DNA of 8,820 nucleotides, taken from positions 1 to 8,820 of the forward strand of contig PAPL01000045.1 in the NCBI GenBank assembly GCA_002708885.1. The letters are read 5' to 3'. The position numbers were made by a program, and so were the translations under genes. The stretch comes from Verrucomicrobiales bacterium (GTDB lineage Bacteria; Verrucomicrobiota; Verrucomicrobiia; Verrucomicrobiales; DEV007). The notes under the pieces are model-generated. The model searched no databases and had not been told where the DNA came from. It saw nothing but the letters and a program-made list of their open reading frames with translations. How positions within the stretch are numbered: position 1 is the first letter of the stretch; each line of letters starts with the position of its first letter. Below, in pieces: positions 1 through 6,250 of the stretch.

Positions 1-95
1 CAGGGATTGGATCAGGGATTGGATCAGGGATTGGATCAGGGATTGGATCAGGGATTGGATCAGGGATTGGATCAGGGATTGGATCAGGTTTGGAT
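1..95. repeat. 12-bp perfect tandem repeat, coding
   Basis: Seven identical copies of CAGGGATTGGAT occupy 1-84. A degenerate 11-base copy (CAGGTTTGGAT) follows at 85-95. The array probably continues beyond the window start. On the minus strand, in the frame of the CAP-domain gene, each unit reads GAT CCA ATC CCT, or Asp-Pro-Ile-Pro. The unit is a multiple of three, so copy-number change lengthens or shortens a proline-rich segment without breaking the frame. The complete identity of the copies, with no synonymous change, suggests recent expansion by slippage or recombination. Confidence 0.97.
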
Positions 96-679
96 ATAAT
101 AAAAGTTAATGGGATGGATCCATGCCCCATTTTTTTGGGGGCTCGAGAATAGAGGATCCAACGGCGGTGCCCGACGCTGTAATTGCTTGGTCCACTATCT
201 TCAATTTGTCCGTCAACTGCGGTAGGGCCATAGTAAGGAGTATTGAGCCCAAGAGATAAATTTGAATTCCTTGCGGCTTCCGCGCCACTTTGTGAGTAAT
301 GATCCCAATCAGCTGTCGGATAGTGGTCTAGTGTATTATTATAAGCCATCATGAATGCGGCTTGCTGACATTTGGCATTCAGCTCGTCTGATAAAACAAT
401 GTCTGAACTGAGGCCTGCCATTGCCCTGAAATAGTTGACCCTTCTAATTACGTCCTCATGGAGCTTGTCGGATACTTGTCCGGGATCGGCAATTATCATA
501 CCCCCAGTCCATTCATGATGCTCCTCGAAATTCTCTGAAGTCAGATAATTGGAAAAGAAGTGTCGGATAACATCACTCCGGTTTGATGTGTCTACTGAAC
601 CTTCAGCATTTAATGCGCTGTTCGTGATTAAAAAAGTGATCAGTAGGCTTAGTCGAACCGCATTTAATCTTAAAAACAC
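1..679 (-). CDS. Secreted CAP/SCP-domain protein with DPIP repeat (partial, C-terminus beyond window)
   Basis: This frame stays open from position 679 to the window edge, giving about 226 residues and no stop. It begins at GTG 679-677, two codons after an in-frame TAA. No in-frame ATG occurs before residue 61, so GTG is the best start. Residues 1-25 look like a signal peptide: basic RLNAVR, then hydrophobic LSLLITFLI, with likely cleavage after ALNA. Residues 75-190 resemble the bacterial CAP (cysteine-rich secretory protein/PR-1) superfamily: VNYFRAMAGL, a central LDHYP segment, AARNSNLSLG, IEDSGPSN and the signature VGHRRWILY (169-177). From residue 199 the protein becomes a perfect Asp-Pro-Ile-Pro repeat that runs off the window. 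CAP domains of this type usually continue well past GHRRW, so the domain may be shortened or interrupted by the repeat. The molecular role of bacterial CAP proteins is mostly unknown. Family assignment is fairly sure; function is not. Confidence 0.8.
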   Translation of the reverse strand, partial: MFLRLNAVRLSLLITFLITNSALNAEGSVDTSNRSDVIRHFFSNYLTSENFEEHHEWTGGMIIADPGQVSDKLHEDVIRRVNYFRAMAGLSSDIVLSDELNAKCQQAAFMMAYNNTLDHYPTADWDHYSQSGAEAARNSNLSLGLNTPYYGPTAVDGQIEDSGPSNYSVGHRRWILYSRAPKKMGHGSIPLTFIISKPDPIPDPIPDPIPDPIPDPIPDPIPDPIP

Positions 680-685
680 GATTTA

Positions 686-713
686 ATTATAAACAAATAC
701 TCTATAATAACAA
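686..713 (-). promoter_or_regulatory. Candidate promoter of the CAP-domain gene
   Basis: Read on the minus strand, TTGTTA (713-708) is followed after 16 bases by a perfect TATAAT (691-686). The GTG start begins only 6 bases after the TATAAT. If this box is used, transcription would start at or next to the GTG and give a leaderless mRNA, which fits the absence of any Shine-Dalgarno sequence. The surroundings are very AT-rich, so a chance match is possible. A second TATAAT lies farther upstream without a good -35. Confidence 0.35.
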
Positions 714-811
714 TAGAAATTATGGAAATTATAATATATTAATTATGATGCTCATATGGATAAAAGTACTGGGGTTTTATCGATTCAATTTTCTAATTTA
801 TCGGAAAACGG

Positions 812-2002
812 CTATTTGGCTGTCAGTATTGAAATATTTTTGAATTCAACATCCATTGTGTCACCGCCGTGCAATTGCAGACCTATGTGTCCTGATTTCC
901 TTCCCTTATCATTGATGAGCTCCGCTGTCTTTTGACCATTGATATGGACCACTATTCTTCCATCATGTGCGCTGAGACTAAGGTCGGTCCATTCGCCGGG
1001 CTTGTATTTCTTTTTTGGAATTTCTTTTTGGTTTGGTTTTATGACCCAACCTCTGCCGCCAGTCTCGTAAAGTCCTCCAGTCTCCTGTGAATAATCAACT
1101 TCGACTTGAAAGCCATGCACTGATACGCCGCCCTTGACTGGTTCGCATCGGAAGTAAAATCCAGAATCTCCACTGTTAACCCGGAAATTTGCTTTAACTG
1201 TAAAATCTTTGAATTGTGTTTCTGTTAATAGAATTCCGTGGCGACGCTCCTCTCGTGGGCTCTTTCCTAATATGGTTCCATCTTTGACTGTCCATGTACC
1301 CCCAGGAAGAGCGCGCCATCCATTGAGTGTTTTTCCATCGAATATTGGCTTCCATTCATGAATGCCGAGGTCCTGTATTTTTATATTTTTCCAACGCACT
1401 TCATAAGGTCCATCAGCCTTGTTCCCTATGCCATGAACCTGGAGCCCGATGAATCCACTCTGTGTCATTGAGTCGACAAGGTCAGCCGCTGGGACTCCAT
1501 TGAGCCAGGTCCTAATTGAATCACCAACTGCGCGTACCTTTATTTTGTTCCATTCATTTGGCTTGAAGGCTTTTCTCGCGGCTTCATTTTTGGACAGATC
1601 ATTTAACCACCCCCTTCGCCCCTCATCATAGATACCTGCAGTCCACATACGGTTACGATCAGTGTCAGGATCAATTTCCACCTGATATCCGTAAACTCGT
1701 CCATTTTGATTTTCCTGGCTTCTTATCTGAACACCGGAATTGAGTCTGGGATCAATTTTGAATTCATATTCCAAGATAAAGTCACCATATTTTTTGTCTG
1801 TGCATAAAAAAGAGTTTGGAGTTCTGGGCACGGTCCGGCCAACGATGCAGTTCTCTTCGACTGAATATTTTGCTTTGCCGCCTTTCTGATTCCAGCCCTT
1901 TAAGGATTTACCATCAAATAGAGAGGTCCATTTTGCTTCATCGGCTCCACAAATTGGGGAGATGATAAATGCAAAAGCGGCAATGATTTGTAATGTTTTC
2001 AT
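812..2002 (-). CDS. Secreted protein with two tandem DUF1080 (3-keto-disaccharide hydrolase-like) domains
   Basis: 396 residues. Residues 1-19 are a Sec-type signal peptide (MKTLQIIAAFAFIISP, likely cleaved near ICGA), so the protein acts outside the cytoplasm. Two copies of the same concanavalin A-like domain follow, at about 24-210 and 216-394. Each has the entry motif (SLFDGKSLKGW; PIFDGKTLNGW), a core NSG motif (RLNSGVQIRS; VNSGDSGFYFR), the G-Y/F-QVE block (GYQVEID; GFQVEVD), a G-x-Y-GRGW block (GIYDEGRRGW; GLYETGGRGW) and an IGLQ-H-G strand (FIGLQVHG; HIGLQLHG). DUF1080 (PF06439) proteins are common in Verrucomicrobiota and Planctomycetota; some members cleave 3-keto-glycosides, and many others are uncharacterised. 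One such domain per protein is common, so the duplication is notable. The ATG at 2002 directly precedes the signal peptide; no Shine-Dalgarno is visible. The substrate cannot be told from sequence. Confidence 0.9.
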   Translation of the reverse strand: MKTLQIIAAFAFIISPICGADEAKWTSLFDGKSLKGWNQKGGKAKYSVEENCIVGRTVPRTPNSFLCTDKKYGDFILEYEFKIDPRLNSGVQIRSQENQNGRVYGYQVEIDPDTDRNRMWTAGIYDEGRRGWLNDLSKNEAARKAFKPNEWNKIKVRAVGDSIRTWLNGVPAADLVDSMTQSGFIGLQVHGIGNKADGPYEVRWKNIKIQDLGIHEWKPIFDGKTLNGWRALPGGTWTVKDGTILGKSPREERRHGILLTETQFKDFTVKANFRVNSGDSGFYFRCEPVKGGVSVHGFQVEVDYSQETGGLYETGGRGWVIKPNQKEIPKKKYKPGEWTDLSLSAHDGRIVVHINGQKTAELINDKGRKSGHIGLQLHGGDTMDVEFKNISILTAK

Positions 2003-2341
2003 GAATTTAAATTTATGATTAATGTTAATGCGGTGATCAATTTGGTATAAGACTCGTTTCCTCCGTTATAAGTGTATTTGAGTTTATGATGATTCGGGGG
2101 CCATTTGGCAAAGAGATTTTTCTCAAAGAGAAAATAAGTGAAGTCAAATTCCTCGTATTGCCTATTTGATTGTGAATTTACCTTGTGAAGCAGTGAAGCT
2201 AACCCCGTCAGAAAAATTTACATTCACTGGTTCATTTCCTCCTGCAGAAACAATAATACCCTAATGCAGGTTCAGAGGACCGGAGAATATTATAGTATTC
2301 TCAAACTAGTGTCATGCAGTTTACCTATTTGCGGTCCGCGA
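2003..2341. other. 339-bp intergenic region between DUF1501 and DUF1080 genes
   Basis: No convincing gene is seen here. It holds two small hairpins: an AT-rich one at 2118-2134 (TTTTCTC, loop AAA, GAGAAAA) and a stronger one at 2283-2302. It also holds a 32-codon minus-strand open stretch at 2162-2260 (ending FSDGVSFTASQGKFTIK) that lacks a start codon and is separated from a 14-codon open stretch upstream by one TAG. This could be a decayed gene tail or chance. The DUF1080 promoter should lie in this region, but no clear -35/-10 pair stands out. Confidence 0.6.
2283..2302 (-). terminator. Hairpin downstream of the DUF1501 gene, possible terminator
   Basis: GAGAATA (2283-2289) pairs perfectly with TATTCTC (2296-2302) around a 6-base loop, 39 bases past the DUF1501 stop. 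No T-run follows on the minus strand, so it is not a classical intrinsic terminator. It could instead be an mRNA-end stabilising or Rho-assisted structure. Confidence 0.3.
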
Positions 2342-3712
2342 CTAACCAGTTAATTCCCGGATTGGCTCAATTCCTTGATCGACCAGATAATGAGGTCTGC
2401 CGCTCGAATCGCGAACAGTAGCTGAGTTGAGGTCAATTCCTATGTTGTGATATAGTGTTGCGAATACTTCCTGAAACTTTATGGGTCTTTCGTCGGGTTC
2501 CTCGCCTCTTGAATTCGTTGATCCGATCACCTGCCCAGTGTTCATGCCACCACCCGCGAGTAAGCAGAAATTGGCCTTTGGCCAATGATCGCGGCTGTTT
2601 TTCGCATTAATTTTAGGGGTCCTGCCAAATTCTCCCCACATCACTACGGAAACATCGTTTGAGAGTCCGCGCTCATGAATATCTGTGATGAGTGCGCTGA
2701 GTCCCTGATCCAAGAGAGGAAATTCTTCACGTGAACGGGGAAAATTCATACCGTCCCCACCGTGCCAATCCCACCTGCTATAGTTAAGAGACACTACCCT
2801 GGCACCGGCTTCGACGAGACGTCTAGCTACCAGAAAGTTTCTGATCATTTTTGGGGCTCCATCACGTTGATAGGTAGGATCATTGACCCCATAACGTTCA
2901 GCCACTTTTGGGTCTTCCTTGGAAATGTCCAGAGCATCAGTGAGGCCGCTGTCAGAAAGGATTTCCAGAGCCTGCTGGTTATAATTGTCGATACCTGACA
3001 TTTGGCCCGTTGCATCAGCGTCACGTCTCATCTGATCGACGGAGGCTCGTAATTTTTCACGGTCCATTAACCTTTCTAAGGACATGCCCTTGAGAGTCAT
3101 GCTTTGAGCCCTTGAATTTGGATCTTTTCCGACCATCCCCATCGGCGCGTGTTGAGTGCCGATGAAACCTCCGGTGCCCGCTTCTCCCCATGTTCTGTTT
3201 CCGGTCGGATACATTAGTGAGAGGTTCGCAGGAATTCCCGGGTTAGAGCCCTGAATTTTGGATACCCATGATCCGAATGATGGCCAGCCACCGGTCGGTT
3301 TTGGACCACCTTTTTTGTGTCCGGTCATGCACTGGTAGCAGTCGTGACCACCATCAGAATCAGAAAGGGATCTGATGATTGCATATTTGTCGGCAATTTT
3401 AGCGAGCCTAGGAAAGAGTTCGCAGATCTGAATTCCAGGAACGTTTGTACCTATTGGTCTAAATTCTCCTCGAATTTCAGATGGGGCGTCAGGTTTTAAA
3501 TCAAACATATCGAGGTGAGACGGGCCACCGGGAAGATAGATGTTGATTATTGATTTGTTGGATGACCCAGTTTCTGCTTTCGATTCCATGGAAAGGAGCT
3601 GATTAAGCCCTAACCCTCCAGCGGCCATTCCTCCGACTTTTATAAAGTTACGCCTCGAATATCCATCACAATGGGTCGGGCCCTGATCAGATTTACCAAA
3701 AAGATTTAACAT
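2342..3712 (-). CDS. DUF1501 family protein with Tat signal
   Basis: 456 residues, the usual length for DUF1501 proteins (PF07394), which belong to the alkaline phosphatase/sulfatase-like superfamily. A twin-arginine signal lies at residues 19-40 (SRRNFIK, then GGMAAGGLGLNQLL), predicting export of a folded protein. Family hallmarks are IYLPGGPSHLDMFDLKPDAP (58-77), GGHDCYQCMTG (121-131), NYSRWDWHGG (310-319), MWGEFGRTPKIN (358-369), RDHWP (374-378) and a C-terminal NIGID-RDSSGRPHYL block. The biochemical role of the family is not established. In PVC genomes it is usually encoded next to a DUF1549/DUF1553 cytochrome-like partner; here the upstream neighbour is argS (68 bp away) and the downstream one a DUF1080 gene, so no such partner is adjacent. 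The ATG at 3712 has only a weak GGA about 10 bases upstream. The 16-residue tail before SRR is consistent with this start. Confidence 0.93.
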   Translation of the reverse strand: MLNLFGKSDQGPTHCDGYSRRNFIKVGGMAAGGLGLNQLLSMESKAETGSSNKSIINIYLPGGPSHLDMFDLKPDAPSEIRGEFRPIGTNVPGIQICELFPRLAKIADKYAIIRSLSDSDGGHDCYQCMTGHKKGGPKPTGGWPSFGSWVSKIQGSNPGIPANLSLMYPTGNRTWGEAGTGGFIGTQHAPMGMVGKDPNSRAQSMTLKGMSLERLMDREKLRASVDQMRRDADATGQMSGIDNYNQQALEILSDSGLTDALDISKEDPKVAERYGVNDPTYQRDGAPKMIRNFLVARRLVEAGARVVSLNYSRWDWHGGDGMNFPRSREEFPLLDQGLSALITDIHERGLSNDVSVVMWGEFGRTPKINAKNSRDHWPKANFCLLAGGGMNTGQVIGSTNSRGEEPDERPIKFQEVFATLYHNIGIDLNSATVRDSSGRPHYLVDQGIEPIRELTG

Positions 3713-3756
3713 TAATATTTTTCCAAATAGTTAATGGATATTAATTTAACATCGAA

Positions 3757-3772
3757 TTGGCATATTTGCCAA
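3757..3772 (-). terminator. Hairpin just past argS, weak terminator candidate
   Basis: TTGGCA and TGCCAA form a perfect 6-bp stem with a 4-base loop, starting 8 bases beyond the argS stop codon at 3781. On the minus strand it is followed by TTCGATGTTAAATT, not a clean U-tract, so termination would be weak. It sits in the 68-bp gap before the DUF1501 start and may separate the two transcripts, or it may be a protein-binding site. Confidence 0.35.
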
Positions 3773-3780
3773 GTGTTAGA

Positions 3781-5544
3781 TCACATTTTTTCTGGTGGAA
3801 AAATGCCCAGAAGGCCCAACCCATGCTTTAAAACGGCTGAAGTTGTTTGGCACAAGGCGAGTCTGGTATTTCTGGTGATTCCTTCAGCGCTTAGTACTGG
3901 GCACTGTTCATAGAATGAATGGAATGACTGAGCCAATTCATAAAGATAAGTGGCCAGAATATTGGGCCGATGATCCGAGAGTATTTCAGGCACGATTTCC
4001 CCGTACTGGCACAATTTCATGGAGATGGTTCTTTCGGCATCTTCGGATATGGATAATTTATCTGTAATTTCCGGTGAGTCATCTCCGAGTTTCCGGAAAA
4101 TGGATCTGGTTCTGACATACGCATTGATCATGTAAGGGGCAGTGTTCCCCTGAAGGGATAACATCTTGTCCCATGAGAAAACATAATCACTTACTCTTGC
4201 CTGCGAGAGTTCCGCGTACTTGACTGCTCCGATGCCTATTTTCTCGGCCACGTTATCCTTTTCTTCTTCGGAGAGATTATGACTTTTCTCATCAACGACT
4301 TTCCTTGCCCTGTCAACGGCCTCCTGTAGAACGGAGCCGAGATCGGGGACTGACCCTTCTCTGGTCTTGAAAGGTTTTTTGTCATCTCCAAGGATTTTTC
4401 CGAATGAAATGTGTTTCAGGTTAGCATTAATTTTTCTTTGTCTTGCCACTTCGAAGAGTTGACGGAAGTGCAGTGACTGTCTGTCATCGACCACATAGAG
4501 TATGGTGTCGGCTTCTATTTCATTGACTCTGTGATCTATGGTTGCGATGTCCGTAGTGGCATAGTTAAATCCTCCGTCTTTTTTTCTGACGATGCAGGGA
4601 ACGGGCATCCATTCTCCGTCCCTCTTCACAACTAATGGGTCATTCTTGGGTTCCAGTTCATTGTTTGAAAAAACACAGACTGCCCCATCGCTCTCTTGTG
4701 CAATTTTATTGGAAAGCAGTTCATCAACTAGAGGCCCTAGTTTGCTGTCGTAAAAGGATTCCCCAAGAGTAATGTCAAAAACAATTCCTAGACGGTCATA
4801 GATCTTTTGAGATCCTGCCATTGTGATTTCCTTGAAACGGTTCCAGAGGGCCAGGCTCTCTTCGTTTCCTGATTGGAGCCGAACCGTTTCCTCGAGACAT
4901 GCCTTATTGACTTTCTCATCGGAATCAAATTGTTCTTTGACCATTTGATATAATCGAAGCAGCTCCCTGATAGGGTCTTTGCTGAAGTCTTCTTCGTTGA
5001 GGTGGTTCTTCCATCCATAGATGACCTGCCCGATAGGAGTGCCCCAGTCACCTATATGATTGTCCGCAATCACCTCATGGCCTAAGAATCTGCCCACTCT
5101 GACAAGGCAGTCACCAATGATTGTGCTACGGATATGCCCGATATGCATTGGCTTTGCTATGTTTGGTGATGAGAAATCTATTAAGATCTTTTCAGGGTCC
5201 GTTGTATTTTCCACGCCCAGACGAGAGCATTTCCTTATCTCATTGATTCGTGATTCAATCTCATTCTCATTGATTCTGAAGTTGATGAATCCTGGACCCG
5301 CTATTTCAGGTTCTTTGCAGATATCCTCAATCTCAAGTAATTCAATAATGTTAGCCGCGAGTTCTCTGGGAGCCGTTCCTAGACCCTTTGCCAGTGCCAT
5401 CGCCGCGTTGGACTGGTAGTCTCCGAACCTAGTGTCAGCTGCGGCAGTGACTGAGGCCGAATATCCTTCAGGTATTTTTGAACTCTGTATCTTTTGAATT
5501 GCTTCATTTAGACGTTCGGTCAGTAGTTGGGTGAGTGTGAGCAT
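3781..5544 (-). CDS. argS: Arginyl-tRNA synthetase
   Basis: 587 residues, full length for bacterial ArgRS, a cytoplasmic class Ia enzyme that attaches arginine to tRNA-Arg. The N-terminal add-1 domain (about 1-100) contains FGDYQSNAAMALAK. The ATP-binding HIGH motif is intact in DFSSPNIAKPMHIGHIRS (H134-I-G-H137), followed by ADNHIGDWGTP. The catalytic domain continues with YATTDIATIDHR (328-339) and the KMSK-equivalent loop GKILGDDKKPFKTREG (382-397), which carries no literal KMSK, as is usual in ArgRS. The DALR anticodon-binding domain covers about 465-587, from NTAPYMINAYVRTRSI to the terminal GLLGIFPPEKM. The ATG at 5544 lies 34 bp after the EIIA gene stop with no terminator between, so co-transcription is likely. 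No Shine-Dalgarno is visible. No key residue is missing. Confidence 0.98.
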   Translation of the reverse strand: MLTLTQLLTERLNEAIQKIQSSKIPEGYSASVTAAADTRFGDYQSNAAMALAKGLGTAPRELAANIIELLEIEDICKEPEIAGPGFINFRINENEIESRINEIRKCSRLGVENTTDPEKILIDFSSPNIAKPMHIGHIRSTIIGDCLVRVGRFLGHEVIADNHIGDWGTPIGQVIYGWKNHLNEEDFSKDPIRELLRLYQMVKEQFDSDEKVNKACLEETVRLQSGNEESLALWNRFKEITMAGSQKIYDRLGIVFDITLGESFYDSKLGPLVDELLSNKIAQESDGAVCVFSNNELEPKNDPLVVKRDGEWMPVPCIVRKKDGGFNYATTDIATIDHRVNEIEADTILYVVDDRQSLHFRQLFEVARQRKINANLKHISFGKILGDDKKPFKTREGSVPDLGSVLQEAVDRARKVVDEKSHNLSEEEKDNVAEKIGIGAVKYAELSQARVSDYVFSWDKMLSLQGNTAPYMINAYVRTRSIFRKLGDDSPEITDKLSISEDAERTISMKLCQYGEIVPEILSDHRPNILATYLYELAQSFHSFYEQCPVLSAEGITRNTRLALCQTTSAVLKHGLGLLGIFPPEKM

Positions 5545-5578
5545 TATTGTGCTGCTATTTTTTCATTTGGGTCTGGGT

Positions 5579-6034
5579 TTATTCCTGTTCCCTGAAAACA
5601 TTAATGATGTCTTCTTTCGTCTTTGCTTCCAAGAGTTTTTCCCTGATCTCTCCTCGAGTGAAGAATTTTGCTATTGAAGCCAATGTTTGGAGGTGATTTT
5701 TGCCGTTCTCCGGAATAATAAAAAGGACAACAAAGTTGACCGGGTTATTATCGATTGATTCAAAATCGATGCCTTCCATTGATCTGCCAAAGATCATCTT
5801 TATTTCGGTAACTTGACTTGAGAATGTGTGGGGTATTGCCACGCCTGAACCAATTCCGGTCGTGGTCTTGTCTTCTCTTTCAATGAGTGAATGGATGGAA
5901 TCTGTTTTACATGATTCAGTGATGATGCCTATTTTGAATAGTTCGTTGACTAGTTCTGTGATGGCATCGGAGCTGGTCGTTGCAATCAGCTCGGGAACGA
6001 TTTGTCTTGTAGTTAGAGTGTTCGCCAGTTCCAT
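5579..6034 (-). CDS. PTS EIIA type-2 (PtsN/fructose-like) domain protein
   Basis: 151 residues, a single stand-alone EIIA domain of the mannitol/fructose/nitrogen class (PTS_EIIA_2, PF00359). The phosphorylation site is the His of GSGVAIPHT (His69). The second active-site histidine is in KNHLQTLASIAKFF (His114). The N-terminal part (DAITELVNELFKIGIITES) and the C-terminal helix (TKEDIINVFREQE) match the family. Stand-alone proteins of this kind usually act as regulators (EIIA-Ntr type) that receive phosphate from HPr/NPr, rather than as sugar transporters; no EIIB or EIIC gene lies nearby. The gene precedes argS by 34 bp on the same strand, so an EIIA-argS operon is inferred. The ATG at 6034 has no Shine-Dalgarno. 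Assignment to ptsN rather than a fructose EIIA is not certain, so no symbol is given. Confidence 0.9.
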   Translation of the reverse strand: MELANTLTTRQIVPELIATTSSDAITELVNELFKIGIITESCKTDSIHSLIEREDKTTTGIGSGVAIPHTFSSQVTEIKMIFGRSMEGIDFESIDNNPVNFVVLFIIPENGKNHLQTLASIAKFFTRGEIREKLLEAKTKEDIINVFREQE

Positions 6035-6106
6035 TATTTGTTGCGGTAGTGGAATTTGAGGATCTGAGAAGCGGATGATTTAAAGATGGGGAGGAGGTCT
6101 TTATTT

Positions 6107-6199
6107 ATGCTTTGCGTGATGTCGGTAAGTGATCCTGTGGGTCTTCTTGGTAATTGGCTTTTAGTAGTATTACTCAGATTCTCAGTCAAGGCCTTTTAA
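6107..6199 (+). CDS. Possible small hydrophobic protein (30 aa), speculative
   Basis: An ATG at 6107 is preceded, 8 bases upstream, by a perfect AGGAGGT (6092-6098), the strongest Shine-Dalgarno match in the window. The reading frame gives 30 residues with a hydrophobic core (VGLLGNWLLVVLLRF) before TAA, which could be one short membrane helix. It lies alone on the plus strand in the 216-bp gap between the EIIA and sulfatase-like genes, antisense to the presumed EIIA leader. There is no homology evidence. Such a short frame with a good ribosome site can arise by chance, so this is a candidate only. Confidence 0.2.
   Translation: MLCVMSVSDPVGLLGNWLLVVLLRFSVKAF
6161..6189 (-). promoter_or_regulatory. 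Candidate promoter for the EIIA-argS pair
   Basis: On the minus strand TTGACT (6189-6184), a 5/6 match to the -35 consensus, is followed after 17 bases by TACTAA (6166-6161), a 3/6 match to -10. Use of it would give an EIIA leader of about 120 bases containing ACCTCCTCCCC (around 6088-6098). No intrinsic terminator is visible between the end of the sulfatase-like gene and this point, so read-through from upstream is also possible. Confidence 0.25.
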
Positions 6200-6250
6200 A
6201 AGCAAAGACACACTCAAAATGAATACAATTTTATACTTTTACTGTGCCAT

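Noticed and set aside
1..95. Tandem repeat as a CRISPR array or iteron-type origin
   Set aside because: The 12-bp units are directly head-to-tail with no spacers, and they lie in frame inside a protein-coding gene.
3..152. Plus-strand frame through the repeat coding for Gly-Ile-Gly-Ser units
   Set aside because: It ends soon after the repeat in unstructured sequence, while the minus-strand frame continues into a recognisable CAP domain with a signal peptide.
106..288. 60-codon minus-strand frame starting MARKPQGIQIYLLG
   Set aside because: It lies in a different frame inside the CAP-domain gene and overlaps its most conserved part (VGHRRWILY), so it is a shadow.
770..801. Imperfect inverted repeat after the DUF1080 stop as a terminator
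   Set aside because: Only short mismatched arms pair across a long AT-rich loop and no T-run follows; not supportable as a terminator.
2086..2169. 27-codon plus-strand frame in the intergenic gap
   Set aside because: There is no ribosome binding site, no domain pattern, and the length is within chance expectation.
5060..5419. 119-codon plus-strand open frame opposite argS
   Set aside because: It is antisense to conserved argS motifs, including the HIGH region; its openness follows from argS codon use.
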